64,000 nucleotides of DNA from Cannabis sativa (lineage: Eukaryota; Streptophyta; Magnoliopsida; Rosales; Cannabaceae), in the NCBI RefSeq assembly GCF_029168945.1, contig NC_083604.1, positions 38,869,686 through 38,933,685 of the forward strand, read 5' to 3'. Positions 46,930 to 59,549 of this stretch are shown here, one piece after another. The notes beneath the pieces are model-generated. The model did not search any database. It was not told the origin of the DNA and saw only the letters and a list, made by a program, of their open reading frames with translations. The stretch's first letter is position 1. Each line of letters opens with the position of its first letter. The position numbers were made by a program, and so were the translations under genes.

Positions 46930-48953
46930 AACACTATTAGGTGTTCTCTCCATCCACAATCGTGCCACGGGTCAACTGGTCAACTTTGCCAAGTCTTCCA
47001 TCTTGTCTTCTCCTAACACCAATCCCATGGACAGAATGAGTTTTTGTAATGTGTTGGGTCTTAACAATGAGTGTTTCGTCAGTAAATATCTCAAGGTCCC
47101 TCAATGCTCTGGAAGAATTGACCGGTCTGTGTTCCACTATCTTGTCCAGAATGTCTCTTCCAAGATGAGTGTGTGGAACTCTAAATATTTTTCCAAAGCT
47201 TGTAAGGAAGCCCTCATCAAAGTAGTTGTCCAAGTTTTCCCTTCCTATGTCATGTCTTGTTTCAAACCACCCCTTTGCACTATTAAGCAGCTGCAAAGTC
47301 TCATTGCAAATTTTTGTGGGGTTCCTCGAATCACAAGAAAAAAATACATTGAAAAAATTGGAATAGCCTTTGTGTTTCTAAATTTGCTGGAGGTCTTGGC
47401 TTCCGTTCCATTACTTTGCAAAACCAAGCGTTGTTGACTAAACAGGCTTGGAGAGTCTGGTCTAACCATCCTCCCTCCTATCCTCTTTGCTTAAAGCCAA
47501 AATATTTTAAACATGATTATTTTCTCTCAGCCTCTATTGGCCATAGCTCCTCTCATACTTGGAAAAGCCTTCTTTAGGGAAGAGACCTTCTCCTAAAAGG
47601 CCTCATTTGGAGAATCGGAAAGAGTAACTCCATCCCAATCACTGACAATCGATGGGCTCTAGATTTACACTACCAAACTTTTTGAACAATGCCCGGTTGA
47701 GTGACAAAAATGTCCATTTTTTCATTGATAATGATAGCACTTGGAATCGCCATAAGCTTCAGCATCATCTTCCCGATTTCCAGGTCGATAATATTCTCCA
47801 AATTCCGATTGATCCTTCCAGGGAGGATAGCCTCATTTGGGGGCACCATCAATCTGGCTTGCTTACTGTCAATTTGGCCTACCATCTTGCAAATTCCCTA
47901 GCCTTGACCCATTCTCCTTCTCCATCAAATCAGGCGAGTTTAAACTCTTGGTAGAAGTATTTGTGGTCTTTGAAGATCCCCCCCCCCCCCAAAAAAAAAA
48001 ATAAAGCATTTCTTTCTGGAAAACCTACCATCATATTCTGCCATGTGCACTTAATCTGTTCAAAAGGAAAAGTATTGCTTCTCCTATTTGTTCTGCTTGC
48101 AAGACTCATGAAGAAACTGTTTCCCATGCCCTCGTAGACTGTCCCAAAGCCAAGGCAGTTTGGGAGAGAACTTCTTTTAAGCAGTTTTATAAAAATAAAA
48201 GGCAGTGTAATATTAGAGAGTTTCTCTTTCGAGGTTTTGATTATCACTTGGCTTATTTGGAAAAAAAATGAATTGCTTTTCTAGAAAAAACCTTATTGTT
48301 TTAATGATTTGGAATTCTATGCTCACACCTATTTGCAGGATTATTTTCTATCACAACACTCGCAGGATACAATTTCTTCTACCGAGGGGATTGCAACTAC
48401 CCCCACCATGAGTGAATCAACCACTGATATAGCTCATAACCACTCCCAGATGTCCTATGGAGAATACTGTCTTAATGTTGATGCAGCCCTAGACTTCAAA
48501 AACTATCGTACAGGCTTGGGTGTAGTGATTAAAGGCTAGAATGGTAGCTTAGTTACAACTCTCTCTTCACCAAAACCGGGAGCTTCATCTACCATCTTTG
48601 CCGAAGGACAAGCCCTGCTCCGTGGCCTCACCTGGTGTTCTGCCATAAGAATCCCTTTGAAGCACATTGAATCTGATTGTCTTCAACTTGTCACAAAGAT
48701 TAATAAATTTAGTGCAGACCGATCAACTTTTTCAGGCCTCATACATAGAATCATTCAGTCCTTATCTACCTTTCTTAAAGCCTCTCTTCAGCATGTTCCA
48801 CTGACCCTAAACACGTTGGCACATAATGAAGCTTGAGATGCTTTACGCTATGATAAGGATCATATCAGGAGAGTTTGATGACTCTCTTGTTTCAAGTTGT
48901 AATTGTATCTTTGTTTCTACCCTTTCTTTGTTTCGGGTTGTTACAATTACTAC
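46930..48953 (+). pseudogene. LINE remnant: RT C-terminus, zf-RVT and RNase H
   Basis: Plus-strand relic of an L1-type ORF2. Visible in order are the RT thumb region (FHYLVQNVSSKMSVWNSKYF, EALIKVVVQVFPSYVMSCFK), the following ITDNRWALDL and VDNILQIPIDPSREDSLIWG segments, and the Cys/His zf-RVT part (CSACKTHEETVSHALVDC). A C-terminal RNase H follows (LNVDAALDFKNYRTGLGVV ... AHNEA.DALRYDKD). Multiple frameshifts and stops. The RNase H frame ends near 48880 and a 3' untranslated part runs into the CACTA terminus at 48954. Confidence 0.8.
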
Positions 48954-49081
48954 CACTACAAGAATGTGTACTTTTTTCGGCGCAATTAAGTAATTGCACC
49001 GACAAAAGTTAAGCAATGCTGGCGCAAGTCAACAAAGTCGCTGGCAATATTGGTCAACCTTTTTTGCCCATCTCAACCTTT

Positions 49082-52000
49082 TGTTGGAATTATTTTACCA
49101 AGATCTTAGATCTACTCACAAGTATGTTTATTAACATCCTAAATAAGAACTTTCTAAAACGATAAATTAAACACATATAAAGTTTAGGAAACCTTACATT
49201 GGGTGCAGCGGAATAATATGACTCCTTCCGTTCAGATATCTAGCCCTTGATTCCTTTCTGTAGCATAGCATTATCAATATCTGAACCTGGATCTCTTTCT
49301 CTGAATCTTTGATGCTGAAACTCCTTTGCTGATGATCTTTCTTCCCGATCTTCCTCACTATGATTGAGGTATCACTTGATGTGTGTGGGCACTACTCTAA
49401 TCACTAAGGATTTCGAAATATTGAAGAAGAAGAGAGGGAGTGGTCAGCCAGATAGGGAGAGAGAAGACTCAGTTTTTTCTGATTCAGAAAGTCTGAAGAA
49501 AAGTCTATTTTTCCTGAAGCCTTCACTATCTATTTATATGTAAAGCCCGCTTAGTTAATTTGGAAATTAGCAGTTATTTATGTTAATCATGAAATTATTT
49601 ATAGCTATTTAAATAATTTATTGTTGATATTTATGGAATTCAGATATGCATGATTATGTCATCAGCAGTTTTTCTATTTCGCATTTCCGGTGTCCGGTAT
49701 TTTGGAACGCGGCGTTTGGCTCAGTAGAAATCACAACTTAGTATGTTAGTATTTTGGGGACGGGTTTTAGACATTGGGAATGTCGGGAATGGCCGGGAAT
49801 TTAGAATGTCCCAAAAATACCCCTTTAGTATGATTTTCATGATTTTATGGTGGAGGGGCAAAATGGTCTTTTTGCCCCATTAGTGTTTTGTCTTATGTGA
49901 GTTTATTAAATGAATTAAATGGTTATTTTATGCATGTTATTTGGCTGAATATATTGAATTATTATAGCTTTTATTCTTTTCCCAAACTTAGAAAATAAAT
50001 CACTTTTTATTCAAAGAAACTCTCTCTCTCTCTCTCTCTCTATTCGGCCACTAGAGGCAGCTCCTAGGGTGATTTTCCTCTTCAAATTCTTGTAGATTTC
50101 AGCTTGTTGTGTGTCTCTAATCAAGGTATTTCTTGGCTTTAATCTCTTCCTTTGTTTTTCTTGAAATTCATGATGAAAATGGGTGTTGCATGCTTGATTC
50201 ATGGATGTTGTTGCTGCTGATTATTATTGTTGTTGTTCCTTGTTTAAATGCTGAAATAATTAGGTTTTATGAGATTGTATAGCATGCTTGAATCCTTGTT
50301 CTACTTGGTTAAGTGCTTAGGTGAAAAAGTTATGAATTTTGAAAGAAAATGTTGTGTTTTGTTTCTGTGAATTGCTGGATGTTTCTAGGTGTTTTCAGAG
50401 ATGATTATATGCTTATTTGAGTAGAAATAAATAGGTTTGGATGCATGTTAGGTGGTTTTGCTCAAGCTTGAGTTTGGAACTCAAAGCTTGAGCTCCAATG
50501 GTGATTTTTGTGTATGTGGTTTCTGGGTAGGTTTGATGCTTTAGAAATGTCATTTGGGGCATATAGAACAGGTCTGGAAAGTTTGGGACCAATTGGGGTT
50601 GAATTGGTCAAGTTATGAGATTTTATGTTTGCTGCCTGCGAGGAACCGGAATTCCGGTTGAGCATCCGGAATTCCGGATGGGGGTTCAGAATTTCCCAGA
50701 ACCGGAATTCCGGTTGGGCAACCGGTCTGCCGGTTGGGGATTTTTCAGAACCCTAGTTTTCCTCGTTTTTGGGTTTTTAGGGGTATTGCCATGCTTTTTA
50801 TCGATAGGGAAACTTTTAGTTTCAAGTTTTAGTCCCCGGGAAGTGATTTAGCGTGTCACTTATAGCGTTGTGATTTTTATGGTTTAGGAGCCAGTAATCC
50901 GCCGTTCAGCTTCAGTTCCAGTCAGGTTGACCGGCACACCTGAAATCGGAATCCAGGTAAGATTAGTATAACAGTATGCATATGTAGATTACATGTTTAG
51001 CGTGCATGTAGGAAGCCTGCTAGATTACATTAGATATGTATTTAGGCTTCGAACCATCCAACCCTGTCACGTCGGTACAGGCTGGAGTATGACCAGCAGC
51101 CGGAGTATGACCGGTTCGACCGATCAGGCTGACACTTGGTTGGTGGTTCAGTGCTATTGACCTATCCCGTCGGTACAGGCTGGAGTATGACCAGCAGCCG
51201 GAGTATGACCGGTTCGACCGATCAGGAGGATACTTGTCAATAGTACCGTCCCCTGAACGTTCAAAACTCAGTACCATGTTGGACATGGCAGTAGTGCTCA
51301 GTACCATGTTGGACATGGCAGTAGCGGGACTCAGTATCGTGTTGGACACGGCAGTCAGTTTTATGTATGTTATTATTATGCTTTTCTTACTGAGTCTGTC
51401 GACTCACAGTTTATGTTCATGTGTAGGTAAAGGCAAGGCTGTAGCTGATGGACCGTGACCGAGCATATGAGATTGTACATGTCGGGGCGGTTAGGCCTGG
51501 AGCGTACGATCCTCGGGACGAAGTGGTGAGATTTTTGTAACTGTCGTTAGACGACTTTCATTTTGATGTAAAAGTTGAACAGTTAAAACGTTTGTAAATA
51601 TTTTTATAAATCGGGATCCCGAGACTTTTTGTAAAATGGTTTATAAGTTTAATGAAAAAGCAAAATTTTAATTAATCACGTTTTTTCCATAAACCTCGTT
51701 GATTAGCAACGAGCTGCACAGTACGTTTGAAAATCACGTAATACGCCTAAGATAGTTAGGGTGTTACATTATAGCATTCCACTAGGGTTAGATTTGAATT
51801 ATATGGCATTAAAATAATGAAAAAATCAACTTAAAATACACACAATAGGTGGCCGGCCATGCCTTAGTGGATTGGGCCTTGGGTTTTGCAATTTTGCAAT
51901 TTTAACACCTTTTGTATCTGATTTTCTCAAAAATGCCAATTTCCTAATTCAACCATTTAAATGCTAATTTTAACTATTTAATAACTATAAATAATTATTA

Positions 52001-53205
52001 AATAATATTGTCATTTATCATATTTATTAATTGAACCATACAAAGTATCATAATTAACAAATATGCCCCTATAAACTCTTTCTTTACAATTTCGCCCTTA
52101 CTTAGTGAAAATTTCACAAATAGACATAGTCTAATTTGAGAATTATAATTGATTAATCAAAACCAATTACATGAGTCTTACAAGCAATATTATCTCAACT
52201 AGTGGGCGGACCATGGGTCTATATAACCGAGCTTCCAATAAGTAGATCAAGAATTTAGCACTAAAATTTACTAACTTATTAATTCTTCGTTGAATCCACG
52301 CATAGAACTTAGAATTGCACTCTTAGTATATAGAATGCTCTATATGTTCCACCATATAGACACATCATTAGTTATCCATTGTTATAATCCTAATGTGATC
52401 AATTATCCTCTATATGAATGATCTACACAGTAAAAGGATTAAATTACCGTAACACCCTACTATGTATTTTATCCTTAAAACACTTGACCCCGTATAAATG
52501 ATATTTCAACTTATGTGAAATGAGATCTCCACCATTTATTTTCGTTTGGTCAAGCTCGAAGGAGATCATCCTTTGCTTACTATTCGCCAGATAGAAGCTA
52601 TAGATTCCATGTTTATGCTAGCGCTCCCACTCAATTGCACTACCGTGTTTCCAAAAAGTACGTATCACCCTGACGTAAAAGCAGGCTTAACTAACAATTC
52701 AAGGAACACGAATAGCCTTTCAAGATTGAGCCTAATCATAACAGGATTAAGATCATTTGATCTAGGATCAACTAGGCGATATTGACTTGAATAGATTTTA
52801 CGGTAAGTTTAATTAAATCTAAGTCAAAGTTCAATATCGGTCCCTTCCGATGCATACTCCATGCATCCAACCTGAGCTTTACTTTAACCAATGCTCTGGA
52901 AAGAACATAGCACTTCTCCAAATGCAAGTAAACTCTGTTGTAGATTATCATATCAGTAAAACCCTATGTCTGATAAATCTAGGAAACTTTATTCACATAG
53001 TCATGTTTACTTTCCAATGTGTTGACGGCACAATAAACAGGATCAAGTATGTGAAAAGGGTTTCAGATGAATCTATACATTATGTACATATATTCATGAA
53101 ATAAATCATGTGAACCATGCAACATTAAATGTTATTTCTGATCTGTATTAATAAGTAAATCTGATTATATTGAAATGAGTTTTATTTAGGGCATAAAACC
53201 CAACA
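49082..53205 (-). repeat. 3' LTR of copia element C, interrupted by a solo LTR
   Basis: Left part 49082-49538 and right part 51769-53205 join into one 1.9 kb LTR; the break falls at TTATA, duplicated around the insert. Ends are TGTTGGAATT and CCCAACA. Confidence 0.92.
49539..51768 (+). repeat. Solo LTR of an unrelated retrotransposon (2230 bp)
   Basis: Ends TGTAAAGCCC and GGGTGTTACA, flanked by TTATA at 49534-49538 and 51769-51773, with no internal region. Inside are a CT microsatellite (about 50021-50041) and a leader-like part. Two 58 bp copies lie at 51071-51128 and 51169-51226 (GGAGTATGACC, GGTTCGACCGATCAGG), and three copies of CAGTACCATGTTGGACATGG or close variants at 51270-51353. The termini resemble gypsy LTRs such as Tekay-type, but the lineage and orientation are tentative. 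Confidence 0.85.
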
Positions 53206-55989
53206 AACTCCCACTTGCACTAATATAAAACAAAAAGTGCGTTTCAAATAATCTCAACACATTGATATACAAATCAAGTGTAGTAGTAGTAAACTCCTCG
53301 TAATAGGATCTGAAAGGTTGAATTAACCACAACCTTTTCTCCACTATTACTCTTCCTTAATCACAAAATCATTGATAATGTGAAATTCCTCTCTATATGT
53401 CTACTCTCTTGGGATACTGGATTCTATATCTTTGGCAACTACTTTTGGTTAATCAGGAAATTAACACTAGTAGTTTAAGGCAATTTGGAATGATGCCAAA
53501 AATGTATAGAACTTTCCTTAGACTGAATAAGTACCTTTCCTGCAACCTTAACATTCAGTCCCTCTCTGGTAGACCTAGAGACTTCAGATAGGTTTTTACA
53601 CTTCTCCAAAATCACTATTCCACCCCCAGAGTAACCACCATCTTATCAGAAAGATTTACTAGCACAAAGGCAAATTTCGAAATCTGATATGGTGTAGTCT
53701 AAAAGTTTTAAACACACTCTTATTGACTAACATATAGTTCCTCTTCTTAATCTTAAGATTTACTTGATTGTCTTCCAATGTTCTTCTCCTGGATTAATCT
53801 GATACCTACTCATTACTCCCACTCAACAGCAGGTGTCTGGTCTAAGGCATGCAAAAGCATATCTAAGACCTCTCACTGTTGATATAAGAAATTCTTTCAT
53901 GGCTTTATCTTTTCTGGAATAGTTGAGACTTTTCCTTAGATAAATAAAATCTATGCCTAAGAAGTTGTGAAGCTTCTATAGATTGCCATTAGAAAGAAAA
54001 TGCTTCAGCATCTTACTAAAGTAAGTTGCTTGCATTAGAGTAAGTAATTACCAGGTATACCACAAGCCATAGGTTTAGATAAACTCAAACCTATAATACT
54101 AGGAACAGGAAGTTTTGTTAAGTCCATTGAATAGGCTTATAAACGAAAATTTCCTTTTATGTCCTTGTAATAGAAAACTTTAGGTTACTCCATGTGAATG
54201 GATTAAACCATAGTTCTATTGGCTTTCTTCTTAGTTTCTTATCTTGACAATCCATTACTTGTTTAAACTCACAATGGATTTTAATCACTAGTGTCTCCCA
54301 AGTCATAAGAAGGTGAGTTCCTAGAAACTCTCCCACTACGACAAGGCACCGTGAATTATGTCTAAGAAAACTAAATGGTATTGATCTCTTCGGTTGTGAC
54401 AAGACAACAGAGGCAGTGGGATCATCATATGTTATATAAGATGATAGAACACTTTTGGAATCAAGAAAAATATTTCCTTTATTTGCTACTTGTTTTTCAG
54501 ACTTAGTCATTTTCTTAGAAAAGTAGTATTTGTTTGAACAAACACTTTCTTATCTATTGACAATGGGATGGTCCACCCCTAATCACTTAGAATAGCTAAC
54601 AAACCATGGTTAACAGTTCTAGCTTTTCTTAAGATTTTTGATTAGGTCATCCATGAATCTAGTAATGTTTTACATTAAGTATACAACCATTACATCATTC
54701 TGAAATTGTATTACCATAGAAGGATTTAGGCAACGACTAGTAACTAATCATCAATATGCAACTCGAAATTTCTGGGGAGGTAAGTTTGGATATAATTCAA
54801 AAATCAATTTAATGATCTTTGAACTGCATATCTACTAACTATTTCTCCACCCCTATCAGTTCGCTAGATCTTTAACCACTTACCTTAATGGTTTTAACCA
54901 TCGGTAGAAATTAATGAAATTTTTCAAACATTTCAAATTTCTTTGCTAAAAGGTATAATCTAGAGTTATCGTTTTAAGAATACAACGAAAAACTCATATC
55001 CACCCCTGAATGTACATCCATCTGCGAATGAGATGAACTACTTTCAGTGGATATAGGCATATTAACTCTTTGCAGAGATTGATCTTGTCAAATCCACTAT
55101 GAACAAGATACAAATTCCATAGATTAAAAAAAATGTGGTAGTGTCTTTTGATGACTTAGGTTTAGTTACATCAAAGAGTTCTTAGAATACTGCAAGTGGA
55201 TCCTGGTCACAGAATACCTAACTCATATTCCATACAGTTTGAATCCATTGATAAAAGATGGATATTGAACACTTGAGAAAGTGTAACTGTATTGTATTCT
55301 GGAATTAGAAATATAAGAAAATTTCTATTTGGAATCTAAAATTAAAGTCAAAGACTTAAATTTATACCAAATATTATGAGTAATTCTATCTTGGACCAGC
55401 ACTACTAATACAAACTCTAAGTCAGATTTGCCCATACAAGTAGGAGATTTCTAAGATTGAGGATTTATATCAATTGGGAATAGAATTTCGGGATTATAAT
55501 CATAAGCGTCATTTAATTTCTTAAGAGAAAATATAATGACATGAAATGATTTATAGACCATTCATCCAATGATATATTATGGAGCTAATTCGAAATGAAT
55601 AAGCTAAGAGGAATTAGGATAATTTCGTTTATAAATAAGAATCCAACGATGCTTCGATTAGCGAAAGACAAAGTAATCTTATTTATGTATTCTTCTTGTT
55701 TCATATTGTAAAAATACTAGTCTAAGGTGTCATCAATTGATGAACAGCTAGATGTCGCATATACAATATTTATCTTTCGAGATCTAACACTATTATGTAT
55801 GTCTAATGGTGAAAATCCACTAGGGATTTATCTCATTAGATAAACAAACATGTTGGACCAACAATGAAGATTCGAAATTAAACTACAACTTAATAACAGA
55901 AAATAACATGGTTCAATATAAATTCATACACAATTCAGAAATTATAAGCATATAGCAAGTAGGAATGACAAGTGAAAATACTAAAACAT
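53206..55989 (-). pseudogene. Decayed copia pol of element C
   Basis: Full of stops, but pieces align with element B. Near 53760-53800 the RNase H segment still reads YQINPGEEHWKTIK; near 54785-54880 the integrase region around D-R-G-G-E and MQFKDH is recognisable; near 55075-55130 the pre-integrase segment before the HHCC cysteines is visible. Large parts of RT are missing. I found no zinc knuckle, so gag is absent or unrecognisable. Confidence 0.75.
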
Positions 55990-58900
55990 ACAATCCTAAA
56001 TTATTTCCAAGGTTTTTCAACAAACTGATACAGTGTCCCGTTTAGGCGAGAGTCAAAGCATCATCCATTGAATAGAGATGTCAGCTCCTCTAAAATGTTA
56101 AACATTCTAGCAACCTTTTATTCGATCAAGATTGGAATTCAGCGTTGTCCCGTTTAGGCGAGAGTCAAGGCAATTCTATCTTATGAGCTTCCACCATTGT
56201 TTCATAATTTGCAAGTCAAGTATGGTCGCCACCATTAGGGTGATCCATACCATACAAAACACTTACAAACTACTTATCATGCGAGGTTAAACGGTGCGAA
56301 ATTGTTAATGAACGTTCCTCCATTAGGGAGGATTACTCACTAAAACAAACGCGGTGTAAAACCCACAATGGAGATCGAATGTCTTAATAATAATCAAGCT
56401 CATTATTTAAAGTGAGTTGTATTTTCTTTGATTCTCTTTATTTAATTTATTTATTTTAAATATATATTTATTTAAAATTTCCAATTTAGAATGAAAAATT
56501 CTAAATATAAATTTTAATTTAATATTTATAAATTTTACTTAGATGGCTATAAAAATAACATGAATTATTTCCATCTTAGTAATAATTTCCAATAAATATT
56601 TAGAAAAATATTCAATTTAAGTTGTTACAAAATTAATATAAATTAATTTACAACTCAAATTTAATTTTCTATAAATATATATTGCATTTCGAAAAATTAA
56701 AGTATTTAAGAATACAATTTTCGAAAATGCATGTTAAAATAAAAAATTAATCCTGGAAAAATTATTCTAATTTAATGTTGGCCCAAAATTAATTAATAAA
56801 ATTAATTTACAACAAAAAATATAATTTTCCTATTTAATTAAATATATAAGAAAAATTTCAAATATTCAAGTATGATGATGAAAATCAACTTAAATATTAA
56901 TTTTATATTTAATTAAATACACTAGAAAAATACTTCAAGCAAAAATATCATCTATCTAGATTTTCCTTTGACTAATTAATTCAATTTCTAATAATATACT
57001 TTAATTCAATTTATTTTAAATTAATCAATAAATGAAAAAATCATCGATTTAAGTTGATCCAAGAATTAATTAAAATAAATAATTAATTTACAACTTAATC
57101 TATTTTTCAAGATAAAATTCGAAATTCTAGCATTTAAGAAATGCAATTTCGAAAATTGATTAATAAAATAAAGAAAAAATATATTTTGAAAATTATTTAA
57201 ATTTAGTTGAAAAAATAAATTTCAACTAAAAATAATTTTCTATTTAATTAAATGTCATGAAAAAGAAATATTTAAGTATGATGATAAAAATCAACTTAGA
57301 TATTCAATTTTTAAATTAATTAAATGTATTAAATTCAAGAAATAAATAATTAAGTGTAGAGAAGGTTTAATTATTAGTCTCTAGTTTAATACTACGAAAA
57401 ATATACTTAAAATAAATTGTACCAAAATTAATTATATAAATAATTAATTTCACAATGTATAATATTTTCCTATTTAATATTAGAAATAATAAGTAGTCTA
57501 GAAATAACTATCTAGAAAATATCTTATTTGACTAAGTATCTTTTCCACAAAATTTGAAAAAAATATCTAATTTAAGTTGTATTAGAAAAAATCTAGAACT
57601 TAAATATTTTTCAAATTTAAATTTAATTAAATATCAAAAATTAAGTTGTAACCACTTAATTCAAAAATATTCCATTTTAAGTTAATATTCGAAAAGATAT
57701 TAACCTAAAAAATATCTAAAATATTCCATTTTAAGTTAATATTCGAAAAGATATTAACTTAAAAAATATCTAAAGAATCTTAATAACCAATGCCTAAAAT
57801 TCCTCAACTTAATTTTGAAATTTTAAATCCAAAAGATATTCAGATTTAAGTTGGTTAGTTGAAGATAACTAAATTTCAACTTAAATAGGAATATTTAATG
57901 AAAAATTTAAATTAAGCTCTAGAAAGAATCTAGATGATTATAATTCTATATTTAATTAAATACAAGAAAATACATATAGTTTAGCTTAGAATAAAAAAAT
58001 TCTTTAAACTATAATTTTCTTAAATTAATTTCAAAATAAATGAAATTAATTATGTTGCTAATCAATTTTATTAGGTTAAACTAGTGTAATTAACCTAGTA
58101 CAGTTGTTCAAATCAGGCAAATGGGCCTTCACAATTGGGGTGGTTCATGTGAGGGGGTGCTGGGTTCAGTATGTCGTACCCACTTCTATGGCTCCCAACT
58201 CTCACACAAGGCCCAAAAGAGAGGAATTTAACCTTAATAAGAACAACTGTTATTAATTGAATAAGCCCAATAACTAAATGGGCCTAAATAAATTATATCA
58301 AGAACTATGATAATTTATTTAGCAACAACAACCTATATGCATCTATAATGAAATTAAACACATAGGCTCACACAGGCACACTTTGGATGGGTCCTATCAT
58401 GTTGCTATGTCATACACAGATGAAAGAAGATTGTAAATATACCTCTTACAAATTATTATCTTGACCAAGGGAGCCATCATATCATTAGATCTGGCAAAAA
58501 GTAACCATGGCTATTTGCAATCAAGTAATAATAGGTTTTGAAAACTTACAAACAAGTTAAAACATATACTCCTGCAACAAGGTTAGCTGGATAGTTGGAT
58601 GTAGGATTTATTTAATTTTAAATTAAATAATTAATTTCGAAATAATTAATTAAATAAAAAAAAATTCGAAAATTTAAAAAAAATTTGAAAAATTCGAAAT
58701 TTTTAAAAAAATTTAAATTTAAAATTAAACCTACAATTTTTGAAAAATTAGGTTTCAACCAACCTAAATATCATTTCAAAAATTTGCTAACTACTTTTAA
58801 ATTTTAAATGTTATTTTATAAATAAAAATTAAATTAAAAATTAGAAAAGATAAATGAATATCTTTTTCAAATTTTAAATGTAATTTAAATAAATAAAATA

Positions 58901-59530
58901 ACAAAATTTAAAAAAATTAGCAAAATATCTTATATCATTTAAAAATTACATGATTATAAATATCTTATTTTTAAATTTAAAATAAGATAAGATATAATCA
59001 AATTTTAAAATAAGATAGATTTTTAAGCAAGAAGATAGATACTAATTCTATTCAAATTCAAATTACACTAATATCTTGAATTAAATTTAAAAAAATATTA
59101 AATTAATTCAAAAAGATAATTAGAATTGAATTAGGAATAGTAATAGTATAAATACAAAACTATACCAAAAATCGGAAGTTAATTCCATGAAAAAGCATGA
59201 AAAATCGAAGAAAAACGAAAAAATTGTGAACTGTACGGACAGATTTGCGATCGCAGGAAAATTTCAGCATAGCCCCGAATTTTTCAAATCTTCAAAAATT
59301 CATAACTAATTCAAATAAAATCGAAATTAAGTTCTGTAAAAGGCTAACTTGCTTAATTTTTCCCATACTATCCAATAAAAATAATTCCAGAAACAAAATC
59401 GCAATTATTTTTCACGAAAATTTACAAACATTAATCAATCATCAAATAACACTCAATACAACATGATACCATCCAAAGAACATACAAACAATCGTTTTAA
59501 AGTCCAAATTTCTTGCAAGTAAATTAATTA
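55990..59530 (-). other. Leader region of copia element C
   Basis: About 3.5 kb of AT-rich non-coding DNA aligning with the leaders of B and A, including both copies of TGTCCCGTTTAGGCGAGAG (56034 and 56146) and the block CATTAGGGAGGATTACTCAC (56322). Local duplications such as TATTCCATTTTAAGTTAATA (57667, 57720) make it longer than that of B. Confidence 0.8.
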
Positions 59531-59547
59531 CCATGGCTCTGAGGCCA
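59531..59547 (-). other. Putative primer binding site of element C
   Basis: TGGCCTCAGAGCCATGG on the minus strand, the same variant as in element B and at the same two-base distance from the LTR. Confidence 0.6.
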
Positions 59548-59549
59548 GT

